Assembly: GCF_010993745.1 (NCBI RefSeq)
Contig: NZ_WOTN01000004.1
Location: 186,001-250,000, forward strand
From: Fodinicola acaciae
GTDB lineage: Bacteria; Actinomycetota; Actinomycetes; Mycobacteriales; HKI-0501
Length of the DNA stretch: 64,000 nucleotides
Reading direction: 5' to 3'
The position numbers were made by a program, and so were the translations under genes. Each line of letters starts with the position of its first letter. Position 1 is the first letter of the stretch. The notes under the pieces were generated by a model, which made no database searches, was not told where the DNA came from, and worked only from the letters and a program-made list of their open reading frames with translations. This document shows positions 8,405-16,943 of this stretch, piece after piece.

Positions 8405-8995
8405 ATGAGCTACCCACACCAATCGGGCTTCGACCCACAACCTCCGCCGAAGAAGTCGCGCACAGGCCTGATCGTCACGCTCAGCGTCGTCGGTGCGGTC
8501 GTCCTGTTGCTCTGCTGCGGTGGCGTGGCCGGCATCTTCCTGTTCAACCCGCTCAAGCCGGCGAGCCAGCCACGGCCACAGACGCAGACACCCGCCGCGC
8601 AACCAAGCAGCAGCGCGAGTACGCGCAGTCAACCTGACAACAACACGGGCGGCGCGTCCACCGCACGCGATGCCGCCGATCGCTATCTGACCGCGGTGAA
8701 GAGCCGCGACGACAAGGCAGCGGCACCGGTGACCTGCGCGTCGCTCGGTCAACAGCCGCCACCGGGAATGCCGGCCGGCCTCGACCCCTCCACCATCCAG
8801 GTGAAGAGTTTTACTTACACCATCAGCAAAGACGACGCCACCAGCGATACGCACCACGACGTCACCGCGCCAACACAGATCACGCTCACGGTCGCCGGTG
8901 AGGACTACGACGCCACCGGCACGTACAAGCTCGGCGTCGACAAGCAAGGCGGCGGTTGGAAGGTCTGCCAGGCGAGCTTCAGCCTGGACGGCTGA
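8405..8995 (+). CDS. single-pass membrane protein with extracytoplasmic domain (paralogue 1)
   Basis: A 196-residue protein with a Pro-rich cytoplasmic N-terminus (QPPPKKSRTG), one membrane helix (about residues 20-47, with a CC pair), a Ser/Thr/Gln-rich linker and a C-terminal domain with two cysteines (VTCASL and WKVCQ) that could form a disulphide. A GAGGGGGA ribosome site precedes the ATG. The next gene has the same plan (PPPKKSxTGLI, CC, AAxxYL, WKVC), so the two are tandem paralogues. The outer domain resembles small lumazine-binding/DUF4878-like folds only loosely; function unknown. Confidence 0.75.
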   Translation: MSYPHQSGFDPQPPPKKSRTGLIVTLSVVGAVVLLLCCGGVAGIFLFNPLKPASQPRPQTQTPAAQPSSSASTRSQPDNNTGGASTARDAADRYLTAVKSRDDKAAAPVTCASLGQQPPPGMPAGLDPSTIQVKSFTYTISKDDATSDTHHDVTAPTQITLTVAGEDYDATGTYKLGVDKQGGGWKVCQASFSLDG

Positions 8996-9119
8996 CCAGC
9001 GCGGTTGGCAGCTTCCGCCGGCCCGCGCTGCGGGTTCGCCACATACGACTACCCTGGACGCCATCGAGGCGAGGCCGTCGCATTTCGACCGCGACGGGGA
9101 TCTTTGAGGGGAAATCGCG

Positions 9120-9821
9120 ATGAGCTACCCGCCAGGGCCGTACGACAAGGGATACGGCGGCCAGCCGGACCCTGGATACGGCGGACAGCCCTCCGGCCCG
9201 GGATATGGACAGCAGCCCGGCTACGGCCAACCGGACTACGGACAGCAGCAGCCGGGCTACGGCCAGCCGTCCGGTCCGCCGGGGTTCGGCCAGCCGTCCG
9301 GAGCGCCCGGCTTCGGTGATCCCAACGCCGGCTTTCCGCCGCCTCCGCCGAAGAAGAGCAACACCGGCCTGATCATCGGCATCGTCGGTGGCGGCGCGGC
9401 GTTGGTGCTGTGCTGCGTCGGCGTCATCGTCGTCCTGTTCATCACCGGCGTCTTCGGCGGCGGCGGAAGCGCGCGGTCGGCGGCCGAGACGTATCTGAAG
9501 GGCTTCGCCGACAAGGACGGCAGCAAGGTCTCCAGCGTGCTGTGCAACAAGCTCAAGAGCGGCAGCTCGTCGGACGCTCCCGGTCCGATGTCGACCTCGT
9601 CGTCCAGCTCCGGCTCCGGCTACTACACGTTCAGCTACACCATCACCAACGACGAAGAGGTCTCCAGCAGCGAGCACCAGGTGAGCGCCAGCATCAACTA
9701 CTACGGCAGCTACAACGGCACCTCCGCCACGCTCTCCGGCACGCTGAAGATCGAGGTCGACAAGGAAGACGGTGCCTGGAAGGTCTGCGACTTCGACACC
9801 AGCGGCCTGAGCCAGGGATAG
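9120..9821 (+). CDS. single-pass membrane protein with GYGQP-repeat N-terminus (paralogue 2)
   Basis: A 233-residue protein. Residues 1-75 are a low-complexity Gly/Tyr/Gln/Pro segment built of GYGQP-like units, followed by PPPPPKKSNTG, one membrane helix with a CC pair (about 83-107), and an extracytoplasmic domain (AAETYLKGFADKDG ... WKVCDF) with two cysteines. Same architecture as the preceding gene, so a diverged tandem duplicate. A GAGGGGA site precedes the ATG. Pro/Gly/Tyr-rich tails of this sort occur in actinobacterial membrane proteins of the growth zone, but no function can be assigned. Confidence 0.75.
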   Translation: MSYPPGPYDKGYGGQPDPGYGGQPSGPGYGQQPGYGQPDYGQQQPGYGQPSGPPGFGQPSGAPGFGDPNAGFPPPPPKKSNTGLIIGIVGGGAALVLCCVGVIVVLFITGVFGGGGSARSAAETYLKGFADKDGSKVSSVLCNKLKSGSSSDAPGPMSTSSSSSGSGYYTFSYTITNDEEVSSSEHQVSASINYYGSYNGTSATLSGTLKIEVDKEDGAWKVCDFDTSGLSQG

Positions 9822-9881
9822 CCGACCACGGTCTGTTTATGGGGTCGGGCACTTCTGCGAGCGTCCGACCAGCCGGCCGAC

Positions 9882-9887
9882 TAGCCT
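9882..9887 (+). promoter_or_regulatory. -10 box of a leaderless promoter for the first ArsA-like ATPase
   Basis: TAGCCT lies 8 nt before the GTG at 9896; no ribosome site is present. Confidence 0.45.
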
Positions 9888-9895
9888 GTCAACCC

Positions 9896-10864
9896 GTGTC
9901 CACACGCAGCGACTGGCCGACCGCTCGGCTGCACGTGGTGACCGGCAAAGGCGGCACCGGCAAGACCACCGTCGCGGCCGCCATCGCACTCGCGCTGGCG
10001 GCCGACGGCAAGCGCACGCTGCTGGTGGAGGTCGAAGGCCGGCAGGGGATCGCGCAGCTGTTCGACGTGCCTCCGTTGCCGTACGAGGAGCGGAAAATCG
10101 GCTCGGCGCCGCGCCGCGGCGAGGTGTGGGCCCTGGCCGTCGACGCCGAGGAAGCGCTGCTGGACTACCTGGAGATGTTCTATCGGCTCGGCCGCGCCGG
10201 AAAGATCCTCAAGCGGTTCGGCGCGATCGACTTCGCCACCACGATCGCGCCAGGCGTACGCGACGTGCTGCTCACCGGCAAGGTGAAGGAGTCGGTGACC
10301 CGGATGGAGCGCGGCCACCGGCGATACGACGCCGTGGTGCTGGACGCACCGCCGACCGGCCGGATCGGCCGCTTCCTCAACGTCACCTCCGAGGTCGCCG
10401 GCCTGGCCAAGGTCGGCCCGATCAAGACCCAGAGCGACGGCGTGGCCGCGGTGCTGCACTCGCCGCTGACCGCCGTGCACGTGGTCACACTGCTGGAGGA
10501 AATGCCGGTGCAGGAGACCGCCGACGCGATCGCCGAGCTCGGTGAGCTGTCGCTGCCGGTGGGTACGGTCGTCGTGAACCAGGTGCGCGAGCCGCGGCTG
10601 GCCGGCACCAAGGTCAGCCAGGCGGAGCTGAGGCGCGGCCTGACCGCGGTCGGCCTGCCGGTCGACAAGCCGACGCTGACCGCGCTGGTCGAGGAGGCGA
10701 CCGACTATCGCTCGCGCGTGGAGCTGGAGCAGCGCCTGCAGGGTGAGCTGGAAGCGCTGGAGCGGCCGATGCTGCGGCTGCCGTTCCTGCCGGACGGCGT
10801 CGACCTCGGCGGCCTGTACGAGCTCGCCGAGACGCTGATCGAGCAGGGAGTTCAGCGTGCCTGA
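9896..10864 (+). CDS. ArsA/GET3-type ATPase, first subunit
   Basis: A 322-residue P-loop ATPase of the ArsA/GET3 (deviant Walker A) type: GKGGTGKTT near residue 18, VVLDAPPTGR as the switch/Walker B region, and EEMPVQET toward the C-terminal half. It pairs with the next gene; the two correspond to the Rv3679/Rv3680 pair of Mycobacterium tuberculosis. Annotated as an anion-transporting ATPase, but no ArsB-like membrane partner lies nearby. The GTG is chosen from the TAGCCT box 8 nt upstream. Its end overlaps the start of the next gene by 8 bp. Confidence 0.85.
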   Translation: MSTRSDWPTARLHVVTGKGGTGKTTVAAAIALALAADGKRTLLVEVEGRQGIAQLFDVPPLPYEERKIGSAPRRGEVWALAVDAEEALLDYLEMFYRLGRAGKILKRFGAIDFATTIAPGVRDVLLTGKVKESVTRMERGHRRYDAVVLDAPPTGRIGRFLNVTSEVAGLAKVGPIKTQSDGVAAVLHSPLTAVHVVTLLEEMPVQETADAIAELGELSLPVGTVVVNQVREPRLAGTKVSQAELRRGLTAVGLPVDKPTLTALVEEATDYRSRVELEQRLQGELEALERPMLRLPFLPDGVDLGGLYELAETLIEQGVQRA

Positions 10865-11969
10865 GCTCGACGTCGACGCGCTGCTGAAAGATCCGAAGAC
10901 GCGGATCGTGGTCTGTTGCGGCTCCGGCGGCGTCGGCAAGACCACCACGGCCGCGGCGATCGGCGTACGCGCGGCCGAGCTCGGCCGGCGTACGGTCGTG
11001 CTCACCATCGACCCGGCCCGCCGGCTGGCGCAGGCACTCGGACTCACCGAGCTGGACAACACCCCGCGTCCGGTGTCCGATGTGGACGGTGACCTGCACG
11101 CGATGATGCTGGACATGAAACGCACCTTCGACGAGGTCGTTCTGGCCCACACGGACGCGAAAAAAGCCGAGGAGATCTTCGCCAACCCGTTCTACCAGGC
11201 GATGTCGTCGACGTTTTCCGGCACGCAGGAATACATGGCGATGGAAAAACTCGGCCAGCTGCGCGCGGCCGACGAGTGGGACCTGATCGTCGTCGACACG
11301 CCGCCGTCCCGGTCGGCGCTGGATTTCCTTGACGCTCCACAACATCTGGCCAAGTTCCTGGACGGCCGGATGCTGCGCATCCTGCTCACGCCGGCGCGCG
11401 TCGGCGGCCGCGGCATGTTCAAGATGCTGGCCGGCACGCTGTCCTTCTTTTCCAAGGCGATGACCAAAATCCTCGGCGCGCAGCTGATCGGTGACCTGTC
11501 CACCTTCGTGTCCGCGCTGGACTCGATGTTCGGCGGTTTTCGGGAGCGCGCCGACGAAACCTACCGGCTGCTGCAGACGCCGGGCACCGCCTTCCTGGTG
11601 GTCGCCGCGCCCCAGCCGGACGCCGTACGCGAGGCGGCGTACTTCGCCGACCGGCTGGTCGAGGAGGACATGCCGCTGGCCGGCCTGGTGCTCAACCGGG
11701 TCGACCAGGTCGCCGCCGCCGAGCTGACCGCCGAGCAGGCACTGGCCGCGGCGCAGCAACTCGAGGCCTCCGGCGAGTCGCCGACGACCGCCGACGTGTT
11801 GCGCGTACACGCCGACCTGGTGGCTTTGGTGCAGGCGCAGGCCAGGATCGCCGACCGGTTCACCGCGGCGCATCCGACCGTGCCGCAGGCGACCGTACGC
11901 ACGCAGCCGGAGGACGTACACGACCTCGCCGGCCTGCGCCGCGTCGGCGCCGCCCTGGCCGGCGACTGA
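10857..11969 (+). CDS. ArsA/GET3-type ATPase, second subunit
   Basis: A 370-residue P-loop ATPase with GSGGVGKTT (residues 22-30), a DPARRLAQALG switch segment and LIVVDTPPSR. It overlaps the first ATPase gene by 8 bp, so a stoichiometric complex is likely. In mycobacteria the equivalent pair stands beside whiB4 and ponA2, as here, pointing to an envelope or stress role rather than arsenite export. GTG start. Confidence 0.85.
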   Translation: MPELDVDALLKDPKTRIVVCCGSGGVGKTTTAAAIGVRAAELGRRTVVLTIDPARRLAQALGLTELDNTPRPVSDVDGDLHAMMLDMKRTFDEVVLAHTDAKKAEEIFANPFYQAMSSTFSGTQEYMAMEKLGQLRAADEWDLIVVDTPPSRSALDFLDAPQHLAKFLDGRMLRILLTPARVGGRGMFKMLAGTLSFFSKAMTKILGAQLIGDLSTFVSALDSMFGGFRERADETYRLLQTPGTAFLVVAAPQPDAVREAAYFADRLVEEDMPLAGLVLNRVDQVAAAELTAEQALAAAQQLEASGESPTTADVLRVHADLVALVQAQARIADRFTAAHPTVPQATVRTQPEDVHDLAGLRRVGAALAGD

Positions 11970-12014
11970 CCGCGTTCCGCCGTGTCGGCGGCATGTCGCG
12001 GGCGGACGTACGGC

Positions 12015-12020
12015 CATAAT
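12015..12020 (+). promoter_or_regulatory. -10 box of a leaderless promoter for the marR gene
   Basis: CATAAT is followed by 6 nt and the ATG at 12027, without a ribosome site. Confidence 0.45.
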
Positions 12021-12026
12021 GCCGGG

Positions 12027-12491
12027 ATGAGCGACGAACCACGCTGGCTGGACACACAGGAGCAGGCCGCGTGGCTGGGGTTCGTCAAGATCACCAGGCT
12101 GCTGTTCGCCCGTCTCGACCAGGAGCTGTCGGCGCGCAGCGGCCTCTCACACAGCGACTACGTCGTGTTGGTCGTGCTGTCGGCGCAGAGCGACCGGCGG
12201 ATGCGGATGGGGATGCTCGCCGAACTCACCACGGAGTCGCGCAGCCGCCTCTCGCACCACATCGCGCGACTGGAGCAGGCCGGCTGGGTGCGCCGGGAGG
12301 ACGACGCCACCGATCGTCGCGGCTCGGTCGCCATCCTGACCGACAAGGGCTTCGCGACGCTGGAGAAGGCGGCACCGGGACACGTCGAGGACGTACGCCG
12401 CCACCTGTTCGACCACCTGAGCGCGGCCGAGGTGCGTACGCTCGCGGAGATCACCGCCAAGGTGAACGCCGCGCTGGAGCGGAAGGCCTGA
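12027..12491 (+). CDS. MarR family transcriptional regulator
   Basis: A 154-residue winged-helix regulator. The recognition helix region (LTTESRSRLSHHIARLEQAGWVRREDDATDRRGSVAILT) is a typical MarR helix-turn-helix plus wing carrying the DRR motif. It sits between the ATPase pair and the convergent whiB gene; the target is not evident, but autoregulation or control of the neighbouring envelope genes is possible. Start taken from the CATAAT box 6 nt upstream. Confidence 0.85.
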   Translation: MSDEPRWLDTQEQAAWLGFVKITRLLFARLDQELSARSGLSHSDYVVLVVLSAQSDRRMRMGMLAELTTESRSRLSHHIARLEQAGWVRREDDATDRRGSVAILTDKGFATLEKAAPGHVEDVRRHLFDHLSAAEVRTLAEITAKVNAALERKA

Positions 12492-12509
12492 CGACCAGCC
12501 TCGCCCTGG

Positions 12510-12803
12510 TCAGGCGGTCGGCTGGAGCTGGTGTTGCTTGCGTGCGGAGTCGAGCAGCTTGGACCAGGACTGTACGTCCGGACGGCGGCGCAGCAGTGCG
12601 CGGCGCTCCCGTTCGGTCATCCCACCCCAGACGCCGAACTCCACCCTGTTGTCCAGGGCGTCGGCCAGACACTCGGTCCGCACCGGGCACCCCATGCACA
12701 CCATCTTGGCCTTGTTCTGCGCAGCCCCCTGAACGAATAGCTCATCCGGGTTGCGCGTGCGGCAAGCCGCTCTGGAAGCCCAGCCCTCGACCCGATCGGT
12801 CAC
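12510..12803 (-). CDS. whiB4: WhiB family Fe-S transcriptional regulator (WhiB4/WblA type)
   Basis: A 97-residue WhiB protein. Four cysteines bind the 4Fe-4S cluster (AACRT, MVCMGC, TEC), followed by the GVWGGMTERERR turn and the basic tail ALLRRRP. Its position next to a class A PBP and ArsA-like ATPases matches whiB4 (Rv3681c) and streptomycete wblA, regulators of redox stress and development. The GTG start has a GAGGGGGG ribosome site 8 nt upstream. A much longer reading on this strand extends antisense through the PBP and is not real. Confidence 0.85.
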   Translation of the reverse strand: MTDRVEGWASRAACRTRNPDELFVQGAAQNKAKMVCMGCPVRTECLADALDNRVEFGVWGGMTERERRALLRRRPDVQSWSKLLDSARKQHQLQPTA

Positions 12804-13046
12804 GTCCGGGACCCCCCTCAGTGTTGTGGTCTTAACCCCTGGAGAGACGGTAGGAAACCGGACACCAGGTGCCACACCGGCTGATCGGTCCGATCTGACA
12901 TCAGCCGAACGGTTGAGTTGGTGTGTCCAGCACCACCTTGACAACCCGCTTACAGCTTCGAAACAAGCGTGTAACCTGCGACTACTCGCCGTACGTGCGC
13001 GACCGCGGCTCAACTCCTCCGTCAATCGCCGCGTACTCTCGATCGG
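12804..13046. promoter_or_regulatory. divergent promoter region between whiB and the PBP gene
   Basis: A 243-bp non-coding region. On the plus side TACTCT (13034-13039) stands 7 nt before the PBP GTG, a leaderless promoter. The whiB side has a 5' leader with a ribosome site and no clear promoter by eye. No convincing operator was found. Confidence 0.5.
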
Positions 13047-15359
13047 GTGACCAGCGTTCGAAGTTCCAGCCTGATGTCCAACCTGGTGTCGCTGTTGATG
13101 GCCGGGTTGCTCGCCGGAGTGGTCGTCGCCGCCGCAGCATTCCCGGCCGCCGCGGTCGCCGGCCTGACCGCCAAGGCTGGCGCCAACACCTTCGAGTCGC
13201 TGCCGAGCGAGCTGCAGACGCCGCCGCTGCCGCAGACCACGACCGTACTCACCGCCGACGGCAAGTTCGTCACGCAGCTGCACGGTGACCAGAACAGGCT
13301 GCCGGTGTCGCTGTCCAAGGTGCCGAAGGTGCTGCAGAACGCGGTGGTCGCCATCGAGGACAGCCGGTTCTACGAGCACCACGGCGTCGACCTCAAAGGC
13401 ATCCTCCGCGCGTTTGTCAGCAACAGCAACGGCGGCAGCGGCACGCAGGGCGCCTCGACCATCACCCAGCAGTACGTCCGCCAGGACCTGGCGCTGACCG
13501 CCAAGACCGAGGCGCAGGTCGAGGCCGCTACGGCCAACACCATCGGCCGCAAGCTGCGCGAGATCCGCTACGCGGTGGCGCTGGAGAAGAAGAACACCAA
13601 ACAGGACATCCTGGAGAAATACCTCAACACCGTCTACTTCGGTAAGAGCGCGTACGGCGTCCAGGTCGCCGCGCAGCGATACTTCGGCAAGGACGTGAGC
13701 CAGCTCGACCTCAGCGAGGCGTCGTTGCTGGCCAGCTTCATCCAGAGCCCCACGTACTATCCGAAGCACCCGAAGGAGGCCGAGGTCCGCCGGCAGTACG
13801 TGCTGACCCGCATGCAGCAGCTCGGCTACGCGTCCGCGAAGGACGTGGCGGCCGCCAAGGCGCATCCGCCGACGATCAAGCTGCAGTCGCTGCCCAACTC
13901 CTGCCTTCCCAACGGCTCGATCACCGAACGGAACAACTGGGGTTACTTCTGCGACTACCTGCGGATCTGGGCCCAGCAGAACCCGGCGCTGGGTCAGACC
14001 GCTGACGAGCGCTGGAACAACATCCTGTCCGGTGGCTACACCATCAAGCTGTCGATGGACTCCGGCATCCAGTCCGACGCGCAGGACGCGGTCGACAACC
14101 GCGGCGCCGGTCGCGGCGCCAGCCTGACCCAGGGCATCGCGATGATCCAGCCGGGCACCGGCAAGGTCAAGGCGCTCGCGGTCAACCGTACGTTCGCCAA
14201 GGGCAACGGCGACCAGTACGACCAGTTCCCGCTGCTCACCGGCGACCCGGCACACCAGAGCACCGCCGGCTATCCGTCTGGTTCGACCTTCAAGATGTTC
14301 GTCATGCTCGCCGCGCTGGAGCAGGGCATCCAGCTGGACACCGGTTTCTACTCGCCGCAGACCTTCTGTCCGCCGGGCCGTACGGACGGCTATTGCACGA
14401 CCAACGCCAACAAAGACGGCTCGATGAACGGCTATCGCAACATGTGGAGCGGTTTCGGCGAGTCGGTCAACACCTACTTCATCCAGCTGGCGATGAAGGC
14501 CAAGATCACCAATGTCGCCAAGGCGGCGCAGAAGGCCGGCATCACCTTCTGGGGCACCAACAGCCTCAAGTCCATCCTGGACCAGGGTGACGGCACACAC
14601 TCGCGGCTCTCGCTGACCTTCGGCCAGGGCTCGGAGACCTTCCCTCTGTACATGGCCAACGCGTACGCCACAGTGGCCGCGCGCGGCATGTATTGCGCGC
14701 CGACGCCGATCCAGTCCGCCACCGCACCGGGCGGCAAGCCGGTCGACTGGGCCAAGCCGGACTGCAAGCGCGTGTTCTCGCAGGGTGTCGCCGACGCGGC
14801 CACCGACGCGGCGCGTTGTCCGGTCGGACAGTCGGCCAAGACCGGCTCCTGCGGCTGGCCGACCGGTGGCTCGGTCGGCGGCGCGATCAGCCGGCCGGTG
14901 GCCGGCAAGACCGGTTCGACGCCAGAAAACCGGCAGGTCTGGTTCGCCGGCTTCGTGCCACAGCTGGCCGGCGCGTCGTTCTCCACGGACTCGAAGAATC
15001 CGTTCGGCGGGGCCACCAACAACGGCAACACCAACGTCGCCAACCAGATCTTCAGCTCGGCGATGTCGCAGGCCGTCGAGAACATGCCGGAAGAGGACTT
15101 CACCGCACCGCCGGACAACCTGGTCAGCGGTGGCACGCACGACCACTCCGGTGAGCCCGACCCGACACCGAGCGGCAGTAAGGCCACCCCCGACTCGCGG
15201 CACACCGGTGGTGGAAACGGTGGCGGCGGCAACGGTCATGGCGGCGGCAACGGTGGCGGCAACGGCACCGGCCACGGCGGTGGCATCCCCGGCCTGCCGT
15301 TCGGCTACTTCGCCAACAATGCCGCGACCACCAGCCGCCGGGTCAGCCCACAGGTCTGA
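13047..15359 (+). CDS. ponA2: class A penicillin-binding protein (transglycosylase/transpeptidase)
   Basis: A 770-residue bifunctional peptidoglycan synthase. N-terminal signal-anchor at about 11-40; GT51 transglycosylase domain with catalytic Glu in AIEDSRFYEHHG (E104) and GASTITQQ (135-142); transpeptidase domain with SxxK nucleophile S413-T-F-K416, SVN and KTGST. The C-terminus is a Gly/His/Asn-rich tail and there is no PASTA domain. Adjacent to whiB as in mycobacterial ponA2 (Rv3682). GTG start from a leaderless TACTCT box. A hairpin follows the stop by 6 bp. Confidence 0.9.
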   Translation: MTSVRSSSLMSNLVSLLMAGLLAGVVVAAAAFPAAAVAGLTAKAGANTFESLPSELQTPPLPQTTTVLTADGKFVTQLHGDQNRLPVSLSKVPKVLQNAVVAIEDSRFYEHHGVDLKGILRAFVSNSNGGSGTQGASTITQQYVRQDLALTAKTEAQVEAATANTIGRKLREIRYAVALEKKNTKQDILEKYLNTVYFGKSAYGVQVAAQRYFGKDVSQLDLSEASLLASFIQSPTYYPKHPKEAEVRRQYVLTRMQQLGYASAKDVAAAKAHPPTIKLQSLPNSCLPNGSITERNNWGYFCDYLRIWAQQNPALGQTADERWNNILSGGYTIKLSMDSGIQSDAQDAVDNRGAGRGASLTQGIAMIQPGTGKVKALAVNRTFAKGNGDQYDQFPLLTGDPAHQSTAGYPSGSTFKMFVMLAALEQGIQLDTGFYSPQTFCPPGRTDGYCTTNANKDGSMNGYRNMWSGFGESVNTYFIQLAMKAKITNVAKAAQKAGITFWGTNSLKSILDQGDGTHSRLSLTFGQGSETFPLYMANAYATVAARGMYCAPTPIQSATAPGGKPVDWAKPDCKRVFSQGVADAATDAARCPVGQSAKTGSCGWPTGGSVGGAISRPVAGKTGSTPENRQVWFAGFVPQLAGASFSTDSKNPFGGATNNGNTNVANQIFSSAMSQAVENMPEEDFTAPPDNLVSGGTHDHSGEPDPTPSGSKATPDSRHTGGGNGGGGNGHGGGNGGGNGTGHGGGIPGLPFGYFANNAATTSRRVSPQV

Positions 15360-15365
15360 GTGACC

Positions 15366-15380
15366 GTGGGGCCTCCCCAC
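15366..15380 (+). terminator. short hairpin after the PBP gene
   Basis: GTGGGG-CCT-CCCCAC, a 6-bp GC stem, begins 6 bp after the PBP stop; no T-tract. The sequence around it (GGGCCTCCCCACGTGCGCC) resembles, inverted, the CGTAGGGAnnCCCTGCGGC repeat. Confidence 0.45.
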
Positions 15381-15991
15381 GTGCGCCAGTCTTGAGTTTT
15401 AACCTCTGGGCTGGTGACTGGTTCCGCGCCACTGGACACCCGACGGCTGGCAACGTGAGGGTCCCCGGCTGGCCGACCCCGCTCCCAGAGCTGCCCATCC
15501 GGGTCATCGTCGGGCAGCGCAGCGACCGCGTGATGTCCTTTCAGCCATCGGCTGCGCGGACCGGCCCGGAAGGTGTCACGGCGTCCCGATAGGTGGCGAA
15601 AGGGTCCACGCAATGGGAGCCAAAGGTCCGCGGCACGCTAAATGTCCGTCTTGTGAGGTTTGCCAGAGGGGTGAATCTCGAGTTACTGGCGCTAGACGCA
15701 CGAAACACGGCTTTCAGCCTGCGTGACCGCCAGCCCCTGCGGTGGGTGTGACTGCCGAGGCCAGTAATGCCGTTGTGACTGCTCGCCGGGCCGAACTCAA
15801 TGTCCAGGGGAGCCAATTGCCCGGTTTGATGTCACCACCCTAGCCGCCGCTGGATGTTCACAGAGAGACTCCTTACGCGCGCCTGGATCGCGACGGCGTG
15901 GAAGTCGCTGCGTCCCATACTGGTCCGCCGCGACAGCTGACCCGATCACAGTCCAGGACCTGCGATGCACGTAGGGAAGCCCTGCGGCGTT
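15381..15991. other. 611-bp intergenic region
   Basis: No credible gene on either strand: the open frames have no family resemblance and no ribosome sites. The only structure seen is a copy of the CGTAGGGAnnCCCTGCGGC repeat at 15970-15988, four bases from the end of the GNAT gene. A small RNA cannot be excluded. Confidence 0.5.
15970..15988 (+). repeat. CGTAGGGAnnCCCTGCGGC dispersed repeat, copy 1
   Basis: CGTAGGGAAGCCCTGCGGC; other copies lie at 47376-47394 and, as both arms of a hairpin, at 63880-63898 and 63914-63932. All are intergenic. Confidence 0.6.
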
Positions 15992-16435
15992 TCAGAGGTG
16001 CTTGGTGAAGAAGACGCGGTGGAAGCCGTCCTCGTCCGCCCGGTGGGTCTCGACGTAGCCGCGCCGCGGGTAGTACGCGAGGTTCTCGGTCATCGCGGCG
16101 TTGGTGTAGAGCCGGATCTCACGGAATCCGAGCCGGACGGCCTCGTGCTCGGCGTGCGCGAGCAGCTGCCGGCCGATCCCGCCGCCCTGCGCACCTGGAC
16201 GTACGGCGACGTTCTCCAGCAGCAGGTGGTCGGCCTGCGGCACGAGCACGAGCAGTCCGACGATCCGCTCGGTCTCGGCGACCCAGGTGTGTCCGGCGCG
16301 TACGGCTGCGCCGTAGTCGGCCGTCATCGGCTCCGGCAGCCGTCCGATGCGCGGCACATAGTGCACGTACGCGGCGCGGGCCAGCTCCACCAGCACCGGC
16401 ACGTCCTCCGGTGTGGCGAGCCGCAGCTCAGCCAA
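15992..16435 (-). CDS. GNAT family N-acetyltransferase
   Basis: A 147-residue GNAT protein with a complete fold: LRLATPEDVPVLVELAR at the N-terminus, the acetyl-CoA loop VRPGAQGGGIGRQLL (about residues 78-92), and the C-terminal YYPRRGYVETHR. The best start is a TTG at 16435 overlapping the end of yqeY by 8 bp, so translation is probably coupled to it. Acceptor substrate unknown. Confidence 0.8.
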   Translation of the reverse strand: MAELRLATPEDVPVLVELARAAYVHYVPRIGRLPEPMTADYGAAVRAGHTWVAETERIVGLLVLVPQADHLLLENVAVRPGAQGGGIGRQLLAHAEHEAVRLGFREIRLYTNAAMTENLAYYPRRGYVETHRADEDGFHRVFFTKHL

Positions 16436-16880
16436 GCTGCCGGCGTACTTCCGCCGACACGCGGCCGCCGTCGGCGCGGCCGGTCACCTTCGGCATCAGC
16501 GCCTTCATGACCTGACCCATCGCCTTCATGCCGGCGGCGCCGGTCTCCTCGATAGTCTGTGACACCAGGCCGGTCAGCTCCTCGTCGGACAGCTGCGCCG
16601 GCAGATAACGCTCGATGATCGTGTTTTCCGCACGCTCACGCGCGGCCAGCTCGCCGCGGTCACGTGAGTCGAACACGTCGGCGGCCTCGCGGCGCTTCTT
16701 GGCCTCCGCGGTGAGCACCGCGAGCACCTCGTCGTCGGCCAGCTCGCGGGCCGACTTGCCGGCCACCTCGGCGGTCTTCACCGCGGCCAGCATCATCCGC
16801 AGCGTGGCCGTGGTCAGCTCGTCGCGTGCCTTCATCGCGGTGGTCAGGTCGGCCGTCAGGCGGTCCTTGAGTGCGCTCAC
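16428..16880 (-). CDS. GatB/YqeY domain protein
   Basis: A 150-residue YqeY-type protein (LKDRLTADLTTAMKARDELTTATLRMML at the start; QVMKALMPKVTGRADGGRVSAEVRRQL at the end), the all-helical domain shared with the GatB tail of the tRNA amidotransferase. Free-standing YqeY proteins are thought to bind tRNA, but the role is unproven. A GTG start with TAGCCT 8 nt upstream indicates a leaderless mRNA. The gene is divergent from the phosphoesterase gene. Confidence 0.85.
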   Translation of the reverse strand: MSALKDRLTADLTTAMKARDELTTATLRMMLAAVKTAEVAGKSARELADDEVLAVLTAEAKKRREAADVFDSRDRGELAARERAENTIIERYLPAQLSDEELTGLVSQTIEETGAAGMKAMGQVMKALMPKVTGRADGGRVSAEVRRQLG

Positions 16881-16888
16881 GGTAGAAG

Positions 16889-16894
16889 AGGCTA
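16889..16894 (-). promoter_or_regulatory. -10 box of a leaderless promoter for yqeY
   Basis: Minus-strand TAGCCT stands 8 nt before the GTG at 16880. Confidence 0.45.
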
Positions 16895-16930
16895 TTCCCT
16901 GGCACCTGCGAGCCGCAGCTTGGCCACTAC

Positions 16931-16936
16931 TAGCCT
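16931..16936 (+). promoter_or_regulatory. -10 box of a leaderless promoter for the metallophosphoesterase gene
   Basis: TAGCCT lies 7 nt before the ATG at 16944, favouring that start over the GTG at 16938. Confidence 0.45.
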
Positions 16937-16943
16937 GGTGAGC

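Noticed and set aside
9150-9320. GYGQP-coding repeats considered as a possible CRISPR or satellite array
   Set aside because: Repeat units are irregular, in frame, and encode the low-complexity N-terminus of a membrane protein; no spacers.
15200-15300. GGCGGCAACGG-type DNA repeats at the PBP 3' end
   Set aside because: They encode the Gly/His/Asn-rich tail of the PBP and are within the reading frame.
12804-15380. Very long open frame antisense to the PBP gene, continuous with whiB (956 codons)
   Set aside because: It mirrors the plus-strand PBP with its full set of catalytic motifs; only the last 97 codons (WhiB) have family support. High GC keeps antisense frames open.
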